From the NCBI GenBank assembly GCA_016700175.1, contig CP065003.1:4040001-4104000 (forward strand): 64,000 nucleotides of DNA, given 5' to 3'. A program made the translations under genes and the position numbers. The notes beneath the pieces are model-generated. The model made no database searches. It was given only the letters and a program-made list of their open reading frames with translations, and was not told the DNA's origin. Positions 31,355-39,529 of this stretch are shown piece by piece (the stretch's first letter is position 1; each line of letters opens with the position of its first letter). Origin of the DNA: Acidobacteriota bacterium (GTDB taxonomy: Bacteria > Acidobacteriota > Blastocatellia > Pyrinomonadales > Pyrinomonadaceae).

Positions 31355-33697
31355 ATGGCCGTTCGCACCAACAAAAAAACAGCCTCACAGAAACCGTCAC
31401 ATTTCAACGAAGTAATCGGGATCGCATTCCTTCTGCTCGCACTTCTGACGGCGCTGAGCCTTGTCAGCTACAATCCCGCCGACTGGAGCCTGAGCACGAG
31501 CAGTTCGGTCGCCACGACGAACTTTGTCGGCACGATCGGGTCGGTCATCGCCGACCTGTTCTTTCAGTTGATGGGAAGCGTCGCGTACCTTGTCCCCTTG
31601 ATCTTCGCAATATTCGGTTTCCGTTACCTCTTCTCCAAATCGCTTGAGACAAGGCTCACTAGGGTGATCGGCGTTCTGCTTTTCGTGACCTCCGGAGCGG
31701 TCCTTCTGACGCTTTTCGGATTCTACGGCGGCATCATCGGCGCTTTCTTCTACACGGTTTCAGCTTCGCTTCTGAACGACATAGGAACTGGCGTCGTTTT
31801 CGGGGCACTGCTTCTCGCTTCGATCGTGCTCGTGACGAGCTTTTCGTATTCTTCGTTCTTCGAAAGCATTCATCTTGCGGCCTCGAACTTCCGTATCCGT
31901 TTCGGGGAATGGCGGGAGAGGCGGAAGGCCCTTAACGCGACAGCCGAAGCGAAACCGGCGGCGAAAACGGTTGCGAAGAAAGTACCCGAGCCGGTGCAGA
32001 GGCCTCTGCCCACTATCTCCGACGGCAGCGATTCGAGGCGCATCGAGCCCGAACAGGACGAGCCTCTGATCGCGGACGGATCGGATGTGTTCCGGAAGAT
32101 CGAAACGGCCGAAGGCGAGGCAGAGGAGAAGGCGAAGGCAGCCCAGGCGGGGGCTTCAGCGGGAGACGCGGGCGTTTCCATTGAGGCAAAGGACGAGACG
32201 GAAGAGCCCGCGGATTCCGGCGCCCCGAAGGAGTATCAGCTTCCCTCCGTCGAGTTTCTCACCGTCCCCGCTCCCAGGCTTGAGCAGGACGATCAGATCC
32301 TGCGCGAGAAGGCGAAAGAGCTGACGCAGAAGGCGGACGAGTTCAACGTGAAAGGCAAGGTCGAGAAGATCGGGCTTGGGCCGGTCGTGACGACGTACGA
32401 GTTCAAGCCGGACGCCGGCGTGAAATACGCACGCGTGACAGGGCTCGCGGACGACCTTTGCCTCGCGCTTGAAGCCGAGTCGGTGATGATCGAGAGGATA
32501 CCCGGAACGGCGTTCGTCGGCATCGAGGTCCCGAACGAAGAGCGGGAGACGATCTTCCTGCGCGACGTGATCGAATCGGACAAGTTCCAGGAATCGACCT
32601 CGCTTCTCTCGATCGCGCTGGGGAAGCGTATCGACGGATCGAGGCAGATCGCCGATCTCGCGAAGATGCCGCACCTTCTGATCGCAGGAGCGACGGGCGC
32701 GGGCAAGTCTGTCGGCGTAAACTCGCTGATCGTCTCGATCCTGTACAAGGCGAAGCCGGAAGAAGTTAAGTTCATAATGGTCGATCCGAAGCGGCTGGAA
32801 CTGGGCGTTTACGCCGACATCCCGCATCTCGCCGCGCCGATCATCACGGAGCCCAAGCGGGCTTCCACGGCCTTGAAATGGGCGGTCAGCGAGATGGAGC
32901 GCCGCTACAAGGACCTCGCCGGCTGGGGCGTGCGGAACATCGACGGCTACAACAACGAGGTCAGGCGAAGGAACTCGCTCGAGAAGTACGACGAGGAAGG
33001 CAATCCGCACAGGCCTCTGCCGTACATCGTGATCATCATCGACGAGCTTGCGGACCTTATGATGGTCTCCGGAAAGGAGGTCGAGGAATCGATCACGCGC
33101 CTCGCGCAGATGGCTCGCGCTGTCGGAATACATCTCGTGCTCGCGACGCAAAGGCCCTCGGTCGACGTCATCACGGGTCTGATCAAGGCGAACTTCCCGG
33201 CGAGGATCTCGTTCCGAGTGTCTTCGAAGATCGACTCCCGCACGATCATCGACGCCAACGGCGCCGAGCGTCTTCTCGGCAAGGGCGACATGCTGTTCCT
33301 TCCTCCGGCGACGTCGCAGCTGATCCGGGTCCACGGCGCGTACGTCGACGAGAAAGAGATACGCCGGATCGTCGACCACATCAAGGCTCAGGCGGCTCCC
33401 GAGTACGACGAGACGATCACTCAGGACGAGGAAGAGATGGACGAGTTCGGCGATCTTCCCGGAAGGAAGGACGAACTCTTCGAAGAGGCCCTGAAGACGG
33501 TCGTGGGAGCAGGACGCGCCTCGACGTCTTTGCTTCAGAGGCACCTCAGGATCGGATACGGGCGCGCGGCGGCGATCCTCGACGCTCTCGTCGCCGACGG
33601 TTTCATCGGCGACATGGACAGCACTAAGCGCGCGCGGCCCGTGCTTCAGAAGGCTTACGAAGCGGTCCAGGAAATGGAAGAAGGCCGCGAGTTCTGA
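31355..33697 (+). CDS. ftsK: DNA translocase FtsK
   Basis: The 780-residue protein has four N-terminal transmembrane helices (residues 20-175), a charged low-complexity linker (about 185-300), and the motor. The Walker A motif is GATGAGKSVGVN at about 447. Walker B is in PYIVIIIDELADLMMV. VHLVLATQRPSVDVITG (here starting IHLVLATQRP) and SRTIIDANGAERLLGKGDML follow. A winged-helix gamma domain (TSLLQRHLRIGYGRAAAILD) for KOPS-type reading is at the C-terminus. It pumps DNA at the septum and resolves dimers with XerCD. The linker is short, as in SpoIIIE-like proteins. It is followed after 26 bp by the comEA-like gene. Confidence 0.96.
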   Translation: MAVRTNKKTASQKPSHFNEVIGIAFLLLALLTALSLVSYNPADWSLSTSSSVATTNFVGTIGSVIADLFFQLMGSVAYLVPLIFAIFGFRYLFSKSLETRLTRVIGVLLFVTSGAVLLTLFGFYGGIIGAFFYTVSASLLNDIGTGVVFGALLLASIVLVTSFSYSSFFESIHLAASNFRIRFGEWRERRKALNATAEAKPAAKTVAKKVPEPVQRPLPTISDGSDSRRIEPEQDEPLIADGSDVFRKIETAEGEAEEKAKAAQAGASAGDAGVSIEAKDETEEPADSGAPKEYQLPSVEFLTVPAPRLEQDDQILREKAKELTQKADEFNVKGKVEKIGLGPVVTTYEFKPDAGVKYARVTGLADDLCLALEAESVMIERIPGTAFVGIEVPNEERETIFLRDVIESDKFQESTSLLSIALGKRIDGSRQIADLAKMPHLLIAGATGAGKSVGVNSLIVSILYKAKPEEVKFIMVDPKRLELGVYADIPHLAAPIITEPKRASTALKWAVSEMERRYKDLAGWGVRNIDGYNNEVRRRNSLEKYDEEGNPHRPLPYIVIIIDELADLMMVSGKEVEESITRLAQMARAVGIHLVLATQRPSVDVITGLIKANFPARISFRVSSKIDSRTIIDANGAERLLGKGDMLFLPPATSQLIRVHGAYVDEKEIRRIVDHIKAQAAPEYDETITQDEEEMDEFGDLPGRKDELFEEALKTVVGAGRASTSLLQRHLRIGYGRAAAILDALVADGFIGDMDSTKRARPVLQKAYEAVQEMEEGREF

Positions 33698-33723
33698 TCT
33701 TTTTCTGAGAACTTAACGAATCA

Positions 33724-34131
33724 ATGAAAAGGGAACTCCTCACATTCCCTCTCCGAAGGACAATCTTTCTTGTGTTGCTCGCCTGCCTTTTGCAGGCCGC
33801 GTCGTCGTGTGTTCAGACTTCCTCGACAGACCCTCAACCGGAGATCCCCGAAGCGGAAGGGCGTACCGACATCAATGCCGCATCGGTTGAAGAGCTTGCG
33901 GCGCTGCCCGGGATCGGCGAAGCGACGGCCCGGAAGATCGTCGCACACAGGCAAACGTTCGGAGAGTTCCGCCGGAAGGAGCATCTGCTTCTCGTCGAAG
34001 GCATCAGCGAGAAGAAGTACCTCGCGATGCGGGACCTGATCACCGCCGGCCCGAAACGCGGCGCGGCACATCGAGAACCGGAAGGCCATTCCTCACGTGG
34101 TACGAACGGAAGCCGGAACAAAGACCCCTGA
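33724..34131 (+). CDS. ComEA-like helix-hairpin-helix protein
   Basis: The 135-residue protein has an N-terminal hydrophobic export segment (RRTIFLVLLACLLQAASSC), which may be a weak lipobox (ASSC) or a signal anchor. A helix-hairpin-helix DNA-binding domain follows (TDINAASVEELAALPGIGEA, TARKIVAHRQTFGEFRRKEH), ending in a basic, disordered tail. ComEA proteins bind double-stranded DNA in the periplasm during natural transformation. Its 3' end overlaps the comEC start by 35 bp, which strongly supports the DNA uptake role. The tail coding region overlaps comEC. Confidence 0.85.
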   Translation: MKRELLTFPLRRTIFLVLLACLLQAASSCVQTSSTDPQPEIPEAEGRTDINAASVEELAALPGIGEATARKIVAHRQTFGEFRRKEHLLLVEGISEKKYLAMRDLITAGPKRGAAHREPEGHSSRGTNGSRNKDP

Positions 34132-36790
34132 AAGGGCGCTGAACGATCCTCTGTTCTTTCTCGCCGCGGCATTTGCCGCCGGCGCGGCAATCTCGGAGTA
34201 CGCACCATTTGAGTTTGCGCCGCTCGTTTCGGCGCTGTTCGCGCTGATCGCGGTCGCCGGCCGCGGTTCCCGCCCGGCCACGATCTCGGTCTGCATCGCG
34301 TTCTTCTTCGCGGGCGCCTTCTCGTACTCGGTCGCCGACCGGCCGCCGCCGGATGATTCCCTCCGCGGGATGCTCGATTCCGGAAGGATCGTCTCGGGCG
34401 ATCCCGTTGAGATCGAAGGGGTCGTCGAGGCAGGACCGGAGCTGCTTCCGGGAGGACGCTCATTCGATATCGCCGCAGGTTCGGTGAGGTACAAAAGAAG
34501 ATCGGCCCGTGTCTCCGGCCGTGTCCGCTTCCATGTCTCGCTAAACGACGAGGCCGCCGATCGAGTGTTCGAAGACCTGCTCGTTAAACCGGGCACCCCT
34601 GTGCGTGTCGCGGCACTGGTCTCCAGGGAAGAGCGGTTCAACAATCCGGGGATGTTCTCGTTCGTCAAGCTTCTCGAGAGGGAAGGCCTTGATGCCGTGG
34701 CCTCTGTGAAGAGTCCGCTCTTGATCGAACGCGCCGCCGAGGACCGTTTCCGACTAGCGGCTTATGCAAACGATCTGAGGAACGGCCTGATCGCCCGCGT
34801 GCTCGCGCGATTCGAGCAGCCGGCTTCGGGCGTCCTCGTCGCTTCCGTGCTCGGAAACAAGCATTTTCTCGAAAAGGGCTCGGCGGAGATCTACAGGAAC
34901 GGAGGCACGTTCCACGTGCTTGTCGTCAGCGGCCTCCACGTGACGATCGTTGGAGGCGCTGTGATCTGGATGCTTTCGGCGGCTGGTCTCAGGCGGACCT
35001 GGTCTGCTCCGGCGGCCTGTTTTGCAGTCTGGAGCTTCGCTGTGATCGCCGGCGGGGGAACACCGGTCGTGCGCGCTTCGCTGATGTTCACTTTCCTTGC
35101 GGCGGCGCACGTGTTCTCGAGAACCGGCTCGCAGCTCAACGCGCTCGGAGCGGCATCGCTACTAATACTTGTCCTGGATCCGAAGGCGGTCTTCGATCCC
35201 TCATTCCAACTCACCGTTCTCGCGGTCGCGGCAATTGCCGGCGCGGCGTTCCCTCTGATCTCGAAGCTAAGGGAGATCGGATCGTGGAAGCCCTCCGCCA
35301 GGACCCCGCTTCCTCCGCGCTGTGGACGAACTCTCCGGGTTTTTAGCGAGCTTCTCCACTGGGACCAGCGGGCGTGGGGGATCGTCCGCGAGGGCGCCGT
35401 CTGGGAATGCGGGCTCTTCAAATCGCCGTTCGCGAAACGGTACGGCGGAGGGTTTTCTCAGAAACTCGCAAGGATTGCGTTCGAGGCCCTCTTGGTCTCT
35501 TCAATTCTTCAGGTCTGCCTGCTTCCGCTTCAGGTCGTCTACTTTCACAGGATCGCGCCCGCGGGAGCGATCCTGAACCTTGGTGCCGGGATCGCTTTCG
35601 TGCTTCAAACGGCGCTTGCCGCGGTTGCTTTGGCGGCCTCCTTGTTGTCGGAGACGATCGCGGTCCCCTTCGCCGCGCTCGCCGAAGTGGTCTCGGCTTC
35701 GTGGCTCGCGACGCAGAATGCGGTCGGCGCGACTGCCGGAGGGTCATTCAGGGTTCCGGTCTATTCCGGGACACTCCGGTTCGTGTATCCCGCGTACTTC
35801 CTCACCGTGCTGGTATCTGCTGTATTCCTGAACATCTGGGACCCTTTCGCCGTCCGTCACAGGCTGAAGTCCCCAAAGGCTGCTGCGGTCTGCATCGGAG
35901 CGACTCTCTTTATCGGTGCGCTGATCGTTCTTCATCCGTGGAGCGAGCCGCAAGCGGACGGAAGACTGACCGCGCATTTTCTGGACGTGGGCCAGGGCGA
36001 TTCGACTTTCCTCGTGTTTCCTGACGGCAAGACGATGCTGATCGATGGGGGCGGAAGGCGAAGCTTCACGAGAGAGGCGGAAGGCGGATTCGAAAGGGAC
36101 ATACGGGGGATCGGCGAAGCGGTGGTCTCGGAGTTCCTCTGGGAGAACGGATATTCGTCGATCGACGCGGTCGTGCTGACCCACGGCGACGCGGACCACA
36201 TACAGGGCCTTATCGAGGTCGTGAGGAACTTCTCGATAGGTTCGATCTTCGTTGGGGCACGGGAGCCTTCGAATCCGGCATTTGAGAAACTCGAGGAGGA
36301 GGCGGTAAGACGCGGGATCCCCTTGGCGGGGGTTTTCGAGGGAGACCGATTCTCTTTCGGAGGCGCATCTGTCGAGGTCCTGAACCCTGATCCGACGGCG
36401 GCGCCGACGGAAGATTCCGACAACGACAATTCGGTCGTGCTACGGGTCGAATACGTCGCAAGGAGTTTCCTTCTCACGGGAGATATCGAGCGCGGCGCGG
36501 AGACGAGGATCGCCCGGCATCGCATACGCGCGGACGTGGTCAAGGTAGCGCATCACGGAAGCCGGACATCTTCTTCTGAGGTTTTCGTGAATACGGTCGG
36601 TGCTGATTTCGCAGTAATACCGGTTGGGAAACGATCCCAGTTCGGGCATCCGCACAGGGGAGTGGTCGAACGATGGCAGGCTTCGGGAGCCCGTGTCTTT
36701 ACGACGGGCCGCTCAGGAACGGTGACGATATCGACCGACGGCTCGCTTCTGGAGGTCAGGACCTATCTGCCTGAAGGCGCGATTCCTTGA
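34097..36790 (+). CDS. comEC: ComEC/Rec2 DNA uptake channel
   Basis: The 897-residue membrane protein starts with GTG, overlapping the comEA-like gene. Hydrophobic helices near the N-terminus and an OB-like region (VEIEGVVEAGPELLPGGRSF) precede the competence membrane domain, with FHVLVVSGLHVTIVGGAVIW and RASLMFTFLAAAHVFSRTGS. From about residue 620 a metallo-beta-lactamase domain follows: AHFLDVGQGDSTFLVFPDG, VLTHGDADHIQGL and VKVAHHGSRTSSSEVF. ComEC imports single-stranded DNA across the inner membrane, and the C-terminal domain is thought to be the nuclease. The DNA-binding HHH gene is immediately upstream. Confidence 0.93.
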   Translation: MVRTEAGTKTPERALNDPLFFLAAAFAAGAAISEYAPFEFAPLVSALFALIAVAGRGSRPATISVCIAFFFAGAFSYSVADRPPPDDSLRGMLDSGRIVSGDPVEIEGVVEAGPELLPGGRSFDIAAGSVRYKRRSARVSGRVRFHVSLNDEAADRVFEDLLVKPGTPVRVAALVSREERFNNPGMFSFVKLLEREGLDAVASVKSPLLIERAAEDRFRLAAYANDLRNGLIARVLARFEQPASGVLVASVLGNKHFLEKGSAEIYRNGGTFHVLVVSGLHVTIVGGAVIWMLSAAGLRRTWSAPAACFAVWSFAVIAGGGTPVVRASLMFTFLAAAHVFSRTGSQLNALGAASLLILVLDPKAVFDPSFQLTVLAVAAIAGAAFPLISKLREIGSWKPSARTPLPPRCGRTLRVFSELLHWDQRAWGIVREGAVWECGLFKSPFAKRYGGGFSQKLARIAFEALLVSSILQVCLLPLQVVYFHRIAPAGAILNLGAGIAFVLQTALAAVALAASLLSETIAVPFAALAEVVSASWLATQNAVGATAGGSFRVPVYSGTLRFVYPAYFLTVLVSAVFLNIWDPFAVRHRLKSPKAAAVCIGATLFIGALIVLHPWSEPQADGRLTAHFLDVGQGDSTFLVFPDGKTMLIDGGGRRSFTREAEGGFERDIRGIGEAVVSEFLWENGYSSIDAVVLTHGDADHIQGLIEVVRNFSIGSIFVGAREPSNPAFEKLEEEAVRRGIPLAGVFEGDRFSFGGASVEVLNPDPTAAPTEDSDNDNSVVLRVEYVARSFLLTGDIERGAETRIARHRIRADVVKVAHHGSRTSSSEVFVNTVGADFAVIPVGKRSQFGHPHRGVVERWQASGARVFTTGRSGTVTISTDGSLLEVRTYLPEGAIP

Positions 36791-36809
36791 GTCCAAAACA
36801 CAGAAAACC

Positions 36810-36846
36810 CGAAGGTTTTTGTGAAAAATAACCTTCGAGCGTTCCT
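36810..36846 (+). terminator. weak candidate terminator after comEC
   Basis: CGAAGGTT (36810-36817) pairs with AACCTTCG (36830-36837), but the tail after the stem is not T-rich. It may equally be part of the repeat island that follows. Confidence 0.35.
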
Positions 36847-36903
36847 TAAGAAGTCCTTGATTGCCCACATTTATACGGCAAACCGGGACAGGTGTCAACA
36901 CAC

Positions 36904-37570
36904 TTCAATGATCATTGGGCAATGGTCATTGACCAATGAAGAGCGACATCTGCATACAGCGCTTGTCCGACGAGCTTCAGCTTGTCGGTCATATACCGCA
37001 GAGCTTCAACTATTCGGAGATCAACCGCAGAGCACGCAGAGAGCGCAGAGATCGATCTGGCGACAAGTTGACACGTCAGAGTTCAAGCTTCAGCTTGTGA
37101 ATCAACCTCAAGGGATATTCTGGAAGTCCGGCACGATCCAACGCGTCCCGTAGGGACGGCCGTATCTTAGCCCCGGTCTTGAGACCGGGGAAAAGCGCCT
37201 CCAAAATATCTTGAGCCGCGTAGCGGCGGCACGATCTTGGCAGAAACGTTCGCGCTTCGCGCTTAACGCAGCCCAAAGGGCTGCTCTAAACGGGGCGGTG
37301 TCGGGAACCCCGGATCTCGCGCTTCGCGCTCAACGCAGCCCAGAGGGCTGCTCTAAACGGGGCGCTGTCGGGAGCCCCGGATCTCGCGCTTCGCGCTTAA
37401 TCCAGCGCAGAGCGCCGCTCTAAACGGGAACCCGGGAAACGCCTTCTGTTTAGCCGTCTGCGGAGCGGCGTACGCAGAAACCCTGGCAAGAAATCAGCTA
37501 CGAGTTTTCACAGATGGACAAGGATTCATTTCATTGACCGATGTTCAATGAGCATTGACCAATGTGAAGT
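36904..37570. repeat. mosaic repeat island between comEC and purH
   Basis: This gap contains no gene. Its modules are a CATTGACCAATG-type palindrome (36904-36940), an element reading GACGAGCTTCAGCTTGTC (36965-36988), an AACCGCAGAGCACGCAGAGA block (37019-37042), and a GTTCAAGCTTCAGCTTGT block (37072-37098). A GACCGGGG/CCCCGGTC hairpin (about 37170-37195) and a GCCGCGTAGCGGC palindrome (37214) follow. Then comes a 67-bp tandem array (37251-37427), and a second CATTGACC palindrome (37530-37568). The first four module types recur in the same order at 63.1-63.4 kb. Confidence 0.75.
37251..37427. repeat. 67-bp tandem repeat, about 2.6 copies
   Basis: Units start at 37251, 37318 and 37385. Each holds CGCGCTTCGCGCTTAA followed by a palindrome of the form GCAGCCC...GGGCTGC and then TCTAAACGGG. 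The last unit is partial, with its palindrome changed to GCGCAGAGCGC. The GCTGCTCTAAAC core is the dispersed element also found at 3.8 and 43.8 kb. Confidence 0.85.
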
Positions 37571-39247
37571 TCAATGCTTGAAGTGCCGATATCCCGTGAA
37601 GACCATCGCGATGCCGTGTTCGTCCGCCGCGGCGATCGATTCCTCGTCGCGCATCGAGCCGCCCGGCTGGATGATCGCCTTGATCCCGATCTTCGCCGCC
37701 TCGTCAACATTGTCGCGGAAGGGGAAGAACGCGTCCGAAGCGAGCACAGAGCCTTCGATCTTCAGATCGGTCCTTTCAGCGCGCATCGCGGCAATTCGGA
37801 CCGAATCGACTCGATTCATCTGGCCGGCACCGACGCCGACCGTCTGCCCGTTGTTCGCGAACACGATGGCATTCGATTTCACGTGTTTGCAGACCGTCCA
37901 GGCGAAGAGCATCGCCGCTACCTCGTCGTCCGTAGGCTGCCGTTTTGAAACGACCTTCAGATCGTTCGCCTTCACCGTCAGAAGGTCCTGGTCCTGCACG
38001 AGGAAACCGCCGGAGATCTGCTTGTACTCATAAGCCTCCGGTTCACCCTCTTCGATCCTCAGCACGCGCACGTTCTTTTTCTTCGAAAAAGCCTCGAGTG
38101 CGTCCCCCGAGAAGCTCGGTGCGATCACCACCTCCGTGAAGATCTTCGAGATCTCTTCCGCCGTCTCGCCGTCGATCTCGCGGTTCGCGGCGACGATGCC
38201 TCCGAACGCCGAAACCGGATCTGTCTCAAGCGCGCGCTTGTAGGCCTCGATGTTCGTCGCTCCGAGCCCGACTCCTGAAGGATTCGTGTGCTTGATGATC
38301 GCGACCGCCCTATGTTCGAAGTCGCGGACAAGCCGCCACGCCGCCTCCGCGTCGACATAGTTATTGAAAGACATCTCCTTGCCCTGGAGCTGTTCGGCGT
38401 TCGCGATGCCTCCGCCGCCGTTCTCGGAGTAGATCGCGGCACGCTGGTGCGGATTCTCACCGTAGCGAAGATCGGCGGACTTGCTGAAGACCAGGCCGAA
38501 GCCGTCCGGCATTCCTTCTTCCTCGTCACCTGATTCATCGGCGACCGCGCCTTCGTGATCTTCGAAAGCTTCCATCTCGTCGATCTCGATGAACGCGAGG
38601 TTCCCGAACGGGTTGAAAGGCTCAAGATAATCGAGGTCGTCGTTGCCGAGCTGGTCGGCGAGGTAGCTCGAGATCGCGAGGTCGTAGTGCGACGTGCGAG
38701 TGAAGGCGAGCGCGGCGAGCCTCTGGCGCGTCTCGATCGAAAGCGAGCCGTCGTTCTTCTCGAGTTCCGTGATCAGGTCGGGATAGAGCCTTGAATCGGT
38801 CACGACCGCGACGTCGCGCCAGTTCTTCGAGGCGGACCGGATCATCGCCGGGCCGCCTATGTCGATCTGCTCGACCGCTTCCGGAACCGATACCCCCTCG
38901 CGCTCGATGGTCTTTTCGAACGGATAGAGATTGATGACGACCATGTCGATCGGCACGATTCCGTGTTCTTCCATAGCCGAGACGTGGTCGTCCTTGTCGC
39001 GGACCGCGAGAAGAGCTCCGTGGACCCTCGGGTGAAGCGTCTTCACGCGGCCGTCCATCATTTCCGGAAATCCCGTCAGCTCGGAGACTTCCTTTACCTC
39101 GATCCCGGCTTCCTTGATCGCTTTCGCGGTTCCCCCGGTCGAGACCAGTTCGACGCCGAACCCGGCGAGCTTCGCGGCGAATTCCGTTACGCCTTTCTTG
39201 TCGGAAACGCTTATCAATGCTCTTCTTATCTTTCTTAAATCGCTCAT
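37571..39247 (-). CDS. purH: bifunctional AICAR transformylase / IMP cyclohydrolase
   Basis: The 558-residue enzyme carries out the last two steps of IMP synthesis. The N-terminal cyclohydrolase (MGS-like fold) shows RRALISVSDKKGVTEFAAKL, VSTGGTAKAIKEAGI, MDGRVKTLHPRVHGALL and NLYPFEKTI. The transformylase domain shows SADLRYGENPHQRAAIY, MSFNNYVDAEAAWRLV, AIIKHTNPSGVGL, KSNAIVFANNGQTVGVGAGQ and DAFFPFRDNVDEAAKIG. An acidic insertion (EDHEGAVADESGDEEEG, about residues 232-250) sits between the domains and makes the protein longer than the usual 510-530 residues. It is monocistronic, next to repeat islands. Confidence 0.96.
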   Translation of the reverse strand: MSDLRKIRRALISVSDKKGVTEFAAKLAGFGVELVSTGGTAKAIKEAGIEVKEVSELTGFPEMMDGRVKTLHPRVHGALLAVRDKDDHVSAMEEHGIVPIDMVVINLYPFEKTIEREGVSVPEAVEQIDIGGPAMIRSASKNWRDVAVVTDSRLYPDLITELEKNDGSLSIETRQRLAALAFTRTSHYDLAISSYLADQLGNDDLDYLEPFNPFGNLAFIEIDEMEAFEDHEGAVADESGDEEEGMPDGFGLVFSKSADLRYGENPHQRAAIYSENGGGGIANAEQLQGKEMSFNNYVDAEAAWRLVRDFEHRAVAIIKHTNPSGVGLGATNIEAYKRALETDPVSAFGGIVAANREIDGETAEEISKIFTEVVIAPSFSGDALEAFSKKKNVRVLRIEEGEPEAYEYKQISGGFLVQDQDLLTVKANDLKVVSKRQPTDDEVAAMLFAWTVCKHVKSNAIVFANNGQTVGVGAGQMNRVDSVRIAAMRAERTDLKIEGSVLASDAFFPFRDNVDEAAKIGIKAIIQPGGSMRDEESIAAADEHGIAMVFTGYRHFKH

Positions 39248-39377
39248 CGTAAAGTCATTTAAAAACGAAAACAGCGGCCGATTTAAGACCGCGTGTCAAT
39301 TTTGAGAATCAGCCTGGAGCTTTGCCGGTCCGGCGCCAAAGGGCGCAGGGAATTGGGCTGGCATCGCTTTCCTTGTA

Positions 39378-39455
39378 TCAGAAGAAGAAACGTCCCCAGA
39401 AAAAGAGGCTCAGCAGGAATGCCAGCGTGTAGATGACGATTTTGATAATGCTCAT
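39378..39455 (-). CDS. possible 25-residue membrane peptide
   Basis: A 26-codon frame starts at ATG 39455 and reads MSIIKIVIYTLAFLLSLFFW, ending GRFFF. It is one perfect transmembrane helix with a positive residue near each end, resembling known small membrane proteins. It lies alone between purH and the M61-like gene and has no clear Shine-Dalgarno site; I see no homolog. It may be a chance frame. The remaining 39248-39529 sequence has no other gene. Confidence 0.3.
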   Translation of the reverse strand: MSIIKIVIYTLAFLLSLFFWGRFFF

Positions 39456-39529
39456 CGAATTTTTATGCTAAGTGTGAGCCGGATTCTTGGTTACGCTTAA
39501 GCCCTTATATTAGTTCCCCGTTTCTTGCT

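Noticed and set aside
32156..33544. 462-codon minus frame opposite ftsK.
   Set aside because: Shadow frame of ftsK with no recognisable domain.
37251..37427. CRISPR-like array at 37.3 kb.
   Set aside because: The unit is contiguous over 67 bp without unique spacers; copies are direct tandem duplicates.
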